From NCBI GenBank assembly GCA_020205615.1, contig CM035151.1, positions 47,894,849 to 47,958,848 on the forward strand: a stretch of DNA of 64,000 bases, written 5' to 3'. Below are positions 1-11,200 of the stretch, in pieces (within the stretch, counting starts at the first letter, position 1; the number at the start of each line of letters is the position of its first letter). A program made the position numbers and the translations under genes. The DNA is from Panax quinquefolius (taxonomy: Eukaryota; Streptophyta; Magnoliopsida; Apiales; Araliaceae). A model generated the notes under the pieces. It ran no database searches. It worked only from the letters and a program-made list of their open reading frames with translations, and was not told the DNA's origin.

Positions 1-1237
1 ATTACCACATGCACGGTGAAACGATCCTTTGTATTTCACTCCTTGTTAAATTGTGAAAATGATCTGTTTACGTGGATTATGATGAAAGTCATAATAAAAG
101 CATTGGACTAATGAAAATCATGGGTATATATGTGGTATTAGTAAGTGTTATAATGAGTTATGTTGGTTATTATGTGAAAACATGAAAGTTTCTTAGAAAT
201 CACAAAGGGTTAAAAAATCAAATTTTGGTGAAAATGGAACATGAAATTCAATTGACCATATCTCATATTACATTTCGAATTTTTTAGTGTGGTCAAGTTC
301 TAGAGTTAGGTCTATGAGTTTTGTAACTTATCCAAGTGGAATCACTGGAAAAGGTGTTGTAGATTTTCGTGTGGACTAATTTTAACAAAGTACGAAAAAT
401 TGCAAAATATGAAAAAGGCTACTGCCACGATTTTAAAAGGGTTGTTTCGGCCACTTAATTTGTGAGAAAAATTCTGGCCTTTTGGGACGTGAAAGTATAT
501 GGTACAAAGTACCTCCTGTCCAAAAATGAGCTCATTCCGACTTAAAATGAGCAAGTTATAACCATTTCAATATTTAGGTTTTTTCGACAAAAAACGCTAT
601 AACCGGAGTTCTATAACTCCGATGACCATGAAATTTAAACTGGAAGCTCACGTTAACATGTGTAAGATCCTGCCAAGATTTGGGAATTTCTGGAGTTAAC
701 CGTGAGGTAGCTAATTTCTTAAGGAATTAATTAGAAATTAATTTTTGAAAATAGTAAATGAATTTTAAAAATGTCAAGAAAATATATTCAATATGGGACT
801 ATATTATGCTAAATCCCGAGAAAAGAATAATTTTGGGACCGATTTGGTATTTTCATGAAAATAGTTTAGCTACTGAACATATGAGTTAAATATGTTATGT
901 GGAGTTGAAGAATTGGTAAATAGGATTTTATGGCTTGGAAATCCTATATAAGGTATATCTGATTTTTTGATGAGTAATTTGATTATTGGTGATGAAATCT
1001 TATGAGTATGACATTTTGAATGATTAAATGCATTATTTAGAAAAGTGTAAACAATTAAATGTAATTGTTTATAAGTTTAAGAAGTGATTAAAATATTGTT
1101 ATAGTATTAACAATATTAGATTATGATTTTATTAAGTGATTGATAATGTGCGATAAATTTAAAGTCTTTAATATTTATCCTTGATTTAGTTTGATTAATG
1201 CTTATAATATTGTCATCATCCTCATATTTATATTATG

Positions 1238-1835
1238 TTGAAAGTCATCTTTGGTAGTAGTGCGTAGATGGACTTGGTATGATTATGACACGAGGATTAT
1301 TCGATATAATCATGGTAATCGTAATGTTACAAATGATGTGGAAAAAATCCTCATTGGCCCGTAGTGCATTGATGGATAGTTTTTGGTATGATTATGGCTA
1401 TGGATTCTCTTCGGCCAAGGGTGCAAAGATGAATTGTTTTATGGCATGATCATGACCGTTGATGAAAATACGATTATCTTTAGCCATAGTGCATGGATAA
1501 TTCGTGGTCGTGATATTAACGAATATCCTTAGCCGTAGGGCATGGATAATTCAGTGATATGGATTGATTATCGAAATGAGTCTCAAATTTGAAATATAAA
1601 TTCATGGATGTGATATTAACGAATATCCTCGGCCGTAGTGCGGGGTGATTTCGATGATGTGGATTATTTATTAAACCGAGTCTCAAAGAATAAAATATTT
1701 ATTATACATTTTTAATTAAGTAGAAGATAGTAGATATCATTACTCTACTTGACTCTTCTAAAATACGGGTTGTATGTCTTTGGCATGTAGTGCAAAGATG
1801 AATTGTTAATGAATATCTTTGGTAGTAGTGCAAAG
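1238..1835 (+). repeat. Degenerate subrepeats inside the LTR
   Basis: About eight diverged copies of a short unit with core TCTTTGGCC-GTAGTGCAAAGATGAAT occur here, at roughly 1248, 1350, 1407, 1474, 1525, 1624, 1776 and 1812. The same unit recurs in the related LTR pieces at 55560-55700 and 61725-61745 and, inverted, at 62630-62765, and in a more diverged form at 25380-25560 and 32870-33060. The unit is an imperfect palindrome. Confidence 0.6.
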
Positions 1836-2479
1836 ATGAATTTATTAGTATGATTATGAAAGGTGAATTACGATTTGGTATAACCATGATTTCTAATGTT
1901 TCGTGAAGATAGGTGATGAAAATTATCTTAAATCTCACAGTTGCGAAAAGGAAATTTAGAACCACAATTATGATTATGAGTTATTCATATGATTGTGGGA
2001 TGAGAACTGATGATTTATTTTACATGGATAAAACATTATTGGTGGACTTTTAACATAGAAGATAATAGACCTTTATGGTCTATTTGACTCTTCTAATAGA
2101 TTGCTTCGTTCACATTGCAACTATGGTTGAAAAGCTTTTATCACCTACCATATGTTTTAAATCTCGATTTATTATTGATGAAAGCTATTGATAATTTAAT
2201 TATCTTTAGTCATGATATTCTTTCTTTGGGCTAGTTGTGCTCACCCTTTCTGCTTCACAATTCCTTTCGTGTAATAAGAGTGTTCTTAGTAAGAGTGTTC
2301 TTAGGGAATTGACGGGGATAACGAGGAATAGAACAGTGGTCTCTAGTTGTGGAGGTTCTCCTAAACAAGATAGAAAAAAAGTGTTGTATTCTATACAACA
2401 TTTAGTAGTTATATTTGGTGAATCAAATAGGGTGAGGTGAACCCAACTTTGGAAGGGTGTTTTACCACTATCATACAAG

Positions 2480-2830
2480 ATGTCTAATGACATACAACCT
2501 CGTGTTATCATAAGACAGGGTTGTGCGCATCCACTTGTTGAGTATATCTACGAGCACTACCTATATGATTTTGGAGTTTATTTGAAATATAATATTCACT
2601 TGGAGACAGTGGAGATAGTTATATGTCAAGAGAAGACTCACCATTGGAAAGAAGATGATAGTAATCTTCTCGTTTTTCTTTGGGGTCTATTGGGTCAACC
2701 AAGGATAATTCTATGGACATATGATATCTATTATAACCTAGACGCATGGCCTCCCATGTACGAAGGTTTCCTTGAGCTCTTCCCACAGATTTTAATTTCT
2801 AAAACAGTTTTTGACTATACTTTTATGTAA
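2480..2830 (+). CDS. Unidentified 116-residue ORF inside an LTR
   Basis: This frame is open from an ATG at 2480 to a TAA at 2828-2830. It lies in about 430 bases (2440-2870) that have no counterpart in the related LTRs at 24788 and 32274, although both sides can be matched to them. I do not recognise the protein. It is rich in aromatic residues, with a Tyr-rich N-terminal third (VEYIYEHYLYDFGVYL), a basic/acidic centre (HHWKEDD) and a C-terminal part with WTYDIYYNLDAWPPMYEGF. No signal peptide or clear membrane segment is evident. Being open for 350 bases in an otherwise stop-rich LTR, it may be a captured fragment of a host gene or of another element. No function is claimed, and it could be chance. 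Confidence 0.3.
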   Translation: MSNDIQPRVIIRQGCAHPLVEYIYEHYLYDFGVYLKYNIHLETVEIVICQEKTHHWKEDDSNLLVFLWGLLGQPRIILWTYDIYYNLDAWPPMYEGFLELFPQILISKTVFDYTFM

Positions 2831-3039
2831 AGTACCATTGTAAGGTTGTGGTCGAGGCACCATGAGAGTTACATACATTTGTATTAAAACTCACACTTAA
2901 CTGTGGTCGTATTCTATACGACAGCTCAACAGTTGTATAAATAAAGTTGTATTTGAATTTTGTACCATGTATCTGGCGACTCAGAATGGGTGATGTATAC
3001 CTAATTTTGGGGGCGTCACAACATTATACAAGGAAAACC

Positions 3040-3140
3040 CCCGTCGGGGCGGGGGTACTTGAGCAAGAACATAATGACCCCTCACCGGGGCGGGCCTTTA
3101 TAGAGCAAAAACCCCCGGCGGGGCGGGGGTACGGGGCAAG
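3040..3140. repeat. GC-rich palindromic repeat, three units
   Basis: Three GC-rich units in about 100 bases share the pattern ACCCC-(G/T)-CGGGGCGGG. Units 1 and 3 are near-perfect palindromes (ACCCCCGTCGGGGCGGGGGT and a G variant), each followed by a GCAAGAACA-like tail. The composition contrasts sharply with the AT-rich surroundings. The block lies immediately right of the LTR end at 3018. Confidence 0.7.
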
Positions 3141-3149
3141 AACAAGAGG

Positions 3150-4254
3150 TTTGGTTCAATTAGAGTTCTTCAGCAGCGTGAAGGAAACAAGTTGGCATGG
3201 TGTGGGACTTCGTTTGGCGTCGGTTTATGGACAAAATACGTGTCTTGTGCTGGATATAACATAGACAACTGGAGAGAGATAACATCATTCATTCAATTAT
3301 CAAGCTTGCGCCCTAAGTAGAGTGAAGGACATTGAAGGAAAGAATTGAAGGTCAGAATCACGAAGATTGCAAGTTGGAGCGAAGAAGAAGGGTGGTTTTG
3401 TATCTATTCTACTTCTTTAATTCAATTATTGTAATTAGGATGATGGATTCTTTTATGATTTCAGTTTTTATTTCATATATGATGAACTAAATTACTTATT
3501 AGGCTTGTGATGGATCTTTATTGTTGAACGATGATTATCATACCTTGAATTCAGTTTAATAATCTATCAATTCAATTTATCTATTGTGATTTGTGCTTTA
3601 ATTTATGAATTGCTTGATCACCAATTCTATGTGAATTTGTATGGATTCGAGAGATCATGTATGAATCTAGACTTAGTCACTTTAGCATGTGTTCTTGAAT
3701 TCTGTGTTTGAATGAAATCTTGATGAATGTTAGGATAGAGATATACCTAGCATCGCATGTAATCGGGTAGAGAACTTGAATTTAAACTTTATTTGATTTT
3801 AATTCACATAGAGATATAGTGAATTAGTTGATTAGGGTGTTTGGCTTAATTCTATCTAATTTGAGGATTTAAGTTAATACGGTATTAGTGCATCGAGTGA
3901 TGGCTAGTTCCACCTAAGTGTTCTTGATTAATAAACTGAGATAGTGAGTTAAATTGGAATAAGGTGTGATAATTAAAGTGAGACTTAAATTGAAGTTGTA
4001 AGCCTAATTCTCCAATATTTGCTTGAAATTACGAATTTTAAATTGTGTTGATTGATTGGTATTTTTAGTTCTTAGTTTTTCTTATTTATAATCATTATTT
4101 TGGTTAGTTTAATAAAATTTGGATTAATAGAAAACTGGTAATTGTTAGGATTAATTTCATATTAATCTCTGTGGGAACGATACTTTTACTTGTCATTATA
4201 TTACTTGTTGACCACGTGCACTTGCGTGTGAGCGTAATTAGATTTCGACCAACA
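3150..4254 (+). mobile_element. Probable LTR relic (Tat/Athila-like gypsy)
   Basis: There is no coding capacity. The right end reads CTCTGTGGGAACGATA, then a TTACTTGTTGACCACGTGCACTTGCG-like stretch, then GATTTCGACCAACA. This resembles the 3' end of LTRs in plant Tat/Athila-lineage gypsy elements. No primer binding site follows; G-rich simple sequence begins at once, so the relic is truncated or rearranged. The left boundary is uncertain. Confidence 0.35.
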
Positions 4255-4446
4255 GATGGGGGTAAGGGTAGGGAGTGGAGATGTAGGGGTAGGGGGATGA
4301 GGGGTGTAAGGGGGTGGTGTGGCGTGGGGGGTAGGGGTAGGGGAGTAAGGGAGGGGGAGTAAGGGGGGGGGAGAGGGGTAGTCGTGAGGGGTTTGGCGTG
4401 AAGGTTTTACATAATCAATAAATATTATTTTTTTAAGTTTAGGTTT

Positions 4447-4488
<42 letters not shown>

Positions 4489-4535
4489 GGCGTGGGGTGA
4501 CGGGAGATAAGGATAGGAGTAGAAGGCGGTGGTAG
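4255..4535 (+). repeat. G-rich low-complexity tract with GGGTGA hexamer array
   Basis: The plus strand is dominated by runs of 3-9 G (4255-4385). After an AT-rich gap there is an array of about six GAGGGT units near 4449-4490. Four or more closely spaced GGG runs on one strand fit the usual G-quadruplex pattern. The tract ends about 390 bases before the host gene's start codon. Confidence 0.8.
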
Positions 4536-4928
4536 GTCCGGTGATTATTAAATAATATAATTTCTTATTTAAAAGTTTTTAATTAATTTTTTATTATTTT
4601 TTGATGTATAAATAAGTTTAAAATATGTTATTATTGATAAAAGTATAATAATCTAAACCATATTTTTTAATCCAATCTTTTAATTAATTTAACAAAAAAC
4701 AAACATAATATTTTTAAGTTATCCCATAAAAAACAAATACTTGACTAATACTATTTAATCTTAAAATTAATACCGATTATAATCTCATCATCCCATATTA
4801 TAATACTTCTAAACAAAAATAGTCACAAAAAATAGTATTTTTTAGTGCAGATGAAGCCAATTTCCTCCATTAATACAACTTTGAACTCAGCTGTTCATTA
4901 AAATTTACTTTTGATCAAAAGAATCATC
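4536..4928 (+). promoter_or_regulatory. Presumed promoter and 5' leader of the host gene
   Basis: This AT-rich stretch of about 390 bases between the G-rich tract and the start codon has no ORF of note. A TATA-like ATTATAATA lies near 4797. No transcription start can be fixed from sequence, so promoter status is inferred from position only. Confidence 0.35.
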
Positions 4929-5231
4929 ATGAAATCAGGTCTTCTCACTGCCAAATCCCACAATCAATTTTATACCCTTTCTCGAATAAATCCCATTTCA
5001 TATCAAATTTCTTCAGTTCCTATTGTAATTTTCAATTCCCAGTTCAAACCCCCTCGATTGTTCAGAGTTTGCTGCGCTCAAAATAATGGTCCCGTTTCAT
5101 CCCCCGCCGATGAGTCACCGACTCAGTTGAAGGTTGTAGTTGGGAGCCCCAGTATTCCATCGTTTGTCCCGGGGGCAAAATTGAGCTTAAGCGACCAAGC
5201 CTTTTTCCTATTGGCGTTTATTGCTTGCACG
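4929..5231 (+). CDS. Host gene exon 1 (residues 1-101)
   Basis: Begins at the ATG at 4929 and ends ...TGCACG|GTAATT, phase 0. It encodes the transit-like N-terminus and the first half of the membrane helix (QAFFLLAFIACT). The frame stays open into the intron to 5303, so the exon end is set by the donor and by the fit with exon 2. Confidence 0.8.
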
Positions 5232-8200
5232 GTAATTGTTGAATTTTACTTAATTATGTTACTTGAAATTTTTGAATGTGTTCTGTTAGATCTGGACTCG
5301 TAATGGAAAATCATGTTTTTTTATTTTTGGATTAAAAGAGTTGTTAAACAATTAAGCAAAAGGGAAATTGAAGTTAATCTTGTGTTTTTTTGACTAGAAT
5401 TATTTGGTTGCGGATGGTTATGAAATGGAGCTTGTTTATAATTAATGGGTTTGTAAGACCTTTGAACTCTGTTATTTATGTACTACCTCCGTCACACAAT
5501 AAGTGTTTTTTTAGGCTTAATATTTTTTCCCAAAATAAGTGATGTGTTAGAACTCCAATACAATTTTTGCAATATTTTCTCATATATGCCCTTATGCATT
5601 CAATGATATTTATTGCATCTTACCATCACTACAATTAAATGACACTCATTAACTCTTCAACTTCAAAGAAAATATATTAAGGGTATTTTTGCCATTTTAG
5701 CTTGTGTATTGGTATGTGTGATTTAAGCTAAAAAAACACTTATTATGGAACGGAGGTAGTATTTATTTATTATTTTTATGTTAGAATTTTAGGTGGAAAT
5801 TAACACATAAATAATACTTACATATGAATTCGTAAGTATCCACGAAACGGAAGCGGTTGAACCAAATGCCAAATCTACAAGCGACACCACGAACACAGCT
5901 ACTACAATCCTTCGTACTTCTCGTCAATATATAGTTGTTACAAGCAATCAATGCGAACAAACTAATTAAGTGTTCACACCAAATACACCCAAGCCTATTG
6001 ATGGAAGCTTGAAAATGCCAGAGAGTATTTAGAGAGAAATTGTATGGGAAAAATAATACTTAATTTTTCCTTAGCCCTACACACAATAAGCTTCAGTATT
6101 TAACGTAAAACCCAATACGTATGGGATAAGTCTATAACTAACTAGATCAGGAGAATTATCACATATAGAATCCTAACCATATCACGTATTATTTAAAATA
6201 CTTCTAAGTGATGTGGGACTCTTTCAATCCTTATTGGATTATCCAATACCCATACCCAAATGGATGTTCATGATCCACGGGTCCGACTCGGATCAATTAC
6301 TAACATCTCCCACTCAGACACTTGGGTTATAAAGGTATATACTCATCTCAAATCAATAATCTCTAGATTTCCTCGTACAGGTGCCTTGGCGTGCGACTGA
6401 TGAGAAATAAATGATATCAAGGGTGAGAGCTCACATATTAAGTCTCCATCATAACTAATATTCCCTCCATCCCAGGATAAAAGTTCTGGTTGACTTTTTG
6501 CGCATATTAAGAAAGAGGATAAAATGACAAAATTGCCCATATTTAAATTCTCATTTAATTCCATAGTTTTCTGCACATTACTAGTGATGCTCCATAAATA
6601 TGCATAGAGAATAGAAATATAACAATTAATAATAAGGGTATTATAGGTAAATTATTATAAAAAATAGATCATTTAAGGTAAGTAGACATTTAATTTGGGA
6701 CTACCTGAAATAGTAATAAAGACTTTTATCCTGGGACGGAGGGAGTATGAAGCATCTCAAAAAAAACTCGTCGTGTCCTAGACCAGTCGATCACATTCTG
6801 TTGAGTATTTCGAATCCCTTATTAATTACATTTCAAAAATTCACTCAAACCCATTTGCCTTGGTATGATATCCTTTAAAAAACATATACATATAGTATAA
6901 TACATAAAGTTTAAAATAGTTGTATACAAGATAGCATAACCAACGAATCGAATGTGATGCCGCATAAGTGTCTTCCTAAACTCTCATGTCAATCTTCATT
7001 AACTTTGCTGCTTTCCCAGACAAGTACCCATGGAACCTCATTATGTGAACTTAGGAATACAAACTAGAGTAGCAACACAAAGTCTTTGTTTCATGACATA
7101 GATTCAAGCTACTAAGGACAATAATTAATGTACAGTAGTTAATTGCTCTCTAGTGTTAACCTTAGAAAACATCTCTAGGTACTTCAGATAGTATCTAGTA
7201 TGAATCTAATGTCCGGCAACCCAAAACAAGGCTACACCTTTTACAAGTGTTCGGTATGTAATGATACCTCTTCTTGGACCCAGCCAAGGCGATTAAATCA
7301 TAGTGTCTCAAAAATGGTGCCCAACCATTTAGACCACTATAAAATAGTCTCATCTCGCAGCGCTGAGACAGGTTATCCGTGTGAGTAGATCAACTTTTTT
7401 GCCTTGTAACATTTTATATGTGCTTATATACATACAAGTTAAAACATAGAACTGAATAGAAATCAACATTATGTAATAACTTTTATTGCATAAAAATATA
7501 GTAAACAATATCCAAAAAGATGTCCATTATCAATCATAAAACATATCAAGGCCTACAAAGTCCCAAGCTCCTAACATGAGCTCGAAAAACATCCCTAGGA
7601 ATGGGCTTAGTCAAGGGATCAGCAACCATGTCGCTCGTAGAGATATGTTTGAGGACCACCTTCTTTCGTGCCACAATATCCCTAATGTAGTGAAATTTAG
7701 TTTCAATTCCATAGTACTTGGGATCCTTAACGTAAGACAAAGCAGCCGTATTGTCACAATGAATAGTGACAGGGTCACTCGAATGTGATCTAACATGCAG
7801 GCGCTTGAAGAATCTCCGTAACCATACTGCTTCTTGTACTGCAAAGCAACATGCAATGTATTCTGACTCCATAGTAGATAAAACAACACATGGTTGTTTC
7901 TTGCTCAACCAACTAATGGCTCCACCACAAAGCAAGAAGTTATACCCAATGGTAGACTTGCGCTCATCTACGTCGCTAGCCCAATCTGCGTCACTGTACC
8001 CCTGTAAGCGTAGCTCACCACCCTGATAACACAACATATAGTCCATGGTGCCTTTCAAGTATCGAAGTATCCTCTTAACTGGCACCTAGTGAGCAAATCC
8101 TTGCTTTGAAACCGACTAACCATCCCCACTGTAAAACTTATATCGGGATGTGTACACATCATTGCATACATTAACTTACCAACTGCGCTAGCATAAGGAA

Positions 8201-11200
8201 CACGAGCCATCTGCTCTTTTTCTTGATCAGTCTTCGGGCAAAGATCCTGGCTTAGTTTATGACCCTTCTTAATGGGTGTGTCAACTGGTTTAGAATTATG
8301 CATACGAAAATGCTCTAAAATAGATTTTATATAAGTCTCTTGACTTAAACCCAAAAATCTTTTAGAGCGATCCCTATAGATCTTAATTCTGAGTACAAAT
8401 TCTGCCTCACCCATGTCTTTCATCTCAAAATTAGATGATAACCACTTTTTAGTGGCGACAATCAATCCCATATCATTTCTAGCTATCAAGATGTTATCAA
8501 CGTACAAACACAAGATCATAAAGCTTTTGTCGACCCGTTTAACATACACACAATGATCTTCCTCAATCATCGTAAACCCATCAACAATGATGGCTTGATG
8601 AAATCGAAAGTACCATTGTCTAGATGATTGCTTTAAGCCATAAATGGAACGTTTGAGCTTGCACACTTTGCGCTCGTCCCTTAACCTCAAAGCCAATTGG
8701 TTGATTCATGTAAATCTCCTCATCTAGTTCTCCATATAGAAATGTAGTTTTAACGTCCATCTGATAAAGCTCCAAATCTAAACGTGCAACAATAGCTAGA
8801 ATAAAGCGAATGGAGCCAATTCTCACAACTGGTGAAAATGTCTCATCATAGTCCACACCTTCCTTTTGGGTGAACCCTTTCGCCACAAGACGAGCCTTAT
8901 ATTTGTCGATTGATCCATCCGCCTTTCGTTTAATTTTGAAAATCCATTTGTTTCCAATGGCCTTACGACCAAGCGATAGATCAACCAACTCCCAAACCTG
9001 GTTCCCATAGAATCAATTTCATCCTTCATAGCATCTATCCATTCATTACGAGCAGGTGAAGTGAGAGCTCCCTTATATGTAGCAGGCTCATTATCATCTT
9101 TTAGAGCGCACATAAGGGCTTCCCCTTCAAGCACAAGAAGGGATTCCTCTTCAATTTCGAAAATTTTTCGAGGTACTTTTTCATGTTTGCTTCGGCGTGG
9201 CTCAAGATTTTGTGAATCAGGTGGTGCCCGTTAGGCGGTAGATCATTCCCACCATCCTTAGCGACAAAACGATGAGAGTTAAATTCCCTTCATTCGCTAA
9301 GGGATGGTGAAACGTCTCCCACTGATTCGGCCATTTCATATAGCTCAAAATCCTTTCTCGTGTCACCCTTGCTTGGAAACTCATTCTCTATGATTTCCAC
9401 ATCTCGTGATTCAGTATTGGTCAGTACTCCATCAGGTTGTTCACATATCATCACATTACCCTTCGAGTGTTCAGGATACCTTATAAAGATACCCTTCCTT
9501 CCTCTAGAGTCTAACTTCCCAAGTTGTTGGGAAGGAATGCGCACATATCCTGCCGACCCCCATGGTCTTAAATGATCAAGGGTTGGTTTTCTGCCTTCCT
9601 AAGACTCATATGGTGTAGAAATAACTGACTTACTAGGCACGCGATTAAGGATGTAGGCAGCAGTCATTAGTGCATCTCCCCAAAAATTAATTGGAAGATC
9701 AGCTTGCGCCATCATCGACCTAACCATCTCTAATAGAGTACGATTCCTTCTTTCTGCAACACCATTTTGTTGCGGAGTGCCAGGAATCGTTAGCTGTCTG
9801 ATGATATCTTTTTCCTCACTGAGTCCTTTAAATTGCTCAGATAAATATTCGCGTCGGTTCTAAGAACCTTTATGGATCTTTCTCTTTGATTCTCAACTTC
9901 AGCAACGAAACGTCTAAAGCAATCTAATGCTTCTGACTTATGAGAAATTAAATAGACATATCCATATCGCGAATAATCATCTATAAAAGTGATTTAGTTA
10001 CCACCATGTCGTGCTCTAACATTCATTGGACCACAAATGTCAGAATAAATTAGCTCTAAAGGATTAGTGGCCCTCACTGCCTTCCCAAAAGGTTTTCTTT
10101 TTGCCCTCCCTGCTAAACAAGGTTCACATACTGGAAGGTTAACTTTAGCGAGTGAGCCTAAAAGGCCATCTCGAGCTAGCCTAGTCATCCTTTCATGGCC
10201 AATATAACCTAATCTAGTATGCCATTTCAATGATTCATTAACAATATCATCATGAGAAGCAATATAAGAAAAATGGGATTCACCTTTATTCAAAACATAA
10301 AAACCATCCGATAAAATACCATGTCCTATAAAATCATTATGAAAATAAAGAGATACGCTACTACTGTCGAAGGAAAAAGAATACCCTATTCTAACTAAAG
10401 CTACAACTGATATTAAGTTCCGTCGAATTCCTAGTATATAAAGTGTATCCTCAAGGATCAATGTGCGACCATTTCGCAAAGTCAGTTGATAAGTGCCAAA
10501 ACCGAGCACTTGCTCCTCTGAACTGTTCCCCATGAACAAACTTTGAGTCCATTTACAAACTCGTCGGTACTCGGTGAATCCCTCCCTATCGCGAGTTACA
10601 TGCTTGGTTGCTCTTGTGTCAATAACGTGATCAGTTTGAGCAAGAAAAACATGTGAACACAAAGTATTCATTGGAATAAAGAAATTTAGATTGTACCTTT
10701 TTCTGCTCAGTGCACTCACGAGAAAAATGTCCAACCTCTTCTTCTTTCCTCCTCTTTTGCCCTTGCGGCGCTTAGCATTACCCTTCTGTTTTGGTGCATT
10801 AGTATTAACCTGATCGTTACCATTAGCTTGCCTCTTGCGCTTGCCATTTGCATTGCGCGGACCAGCTTGAGCCATGAAAACAAAGCTACCATCTTTAGCA
10901 CCACGACGCTCATATTCAAGCTCAAGATGCCTTTTGAGATCAACAAGAGTTTTGATACTGTCATTATGTATCATAGTCATCGTGAAAGGCTCGCAAGCAT
11001 CATGTAAAGACCTGAGCACAACTTGAATCTGTTGCTCTTCAGTAAGGGTTGTGCCAGCTGCACTAAGCTCGCGGATCATTGCCGACATTACTCGAAGGTG
11101 CTCCACCTTAGTGTGTTTGGGCTTCTTCTTGTAACGGTCCAGCTTATAATTAAGCTCGCGCAACCTAGTAGCAGTAGTCCCACCAAAGGACTTCTTAAGC

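Larger units (their letters stand above)
1..3018 (+). mobile_element. Ty3/gypsy (Tekay/Del-type) LTR, 3' part, plus orientation
   Basis: The right end (GGGGGCGTCACA, ending 3018) is the reverse complement of the left end of the LTRs at 24788 and 32274 (TGTGACGCCCCC), so this LTR lies in the opposite orientation. Blocks shared with those LTRs include the segment near 1200-1330 (compare 25500-25620), the GGGCTAGTTG-GCTCACCC block near 2229 and the final ~150 bases. No primer binding site follows 3018, so this is a 3' LTR or a solo LTR. Its start lies at or left of position 1. It has no coding capacity of its own apart from the inserted ORF listed separately. Confidence 0.75.

Noticed and set aside
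4171..4362. Gly/Arg-rich frame
   Set aside because: Translation of the G-rich simple repeat.
5232..5303. Extension of exon 1 to the stop at 5303 as a one-exon gene
   Set aside because: The membrane helix would be truncated, and a strong donor followed by well-fitting exons 2-5 supports splicing.
7200..7388. 62-residue frame with Cys pairs near the copia 3' end
   Set aside because: It lies in the non-coding 3' part of the antisense copia element; no family resemblance and no promoter.
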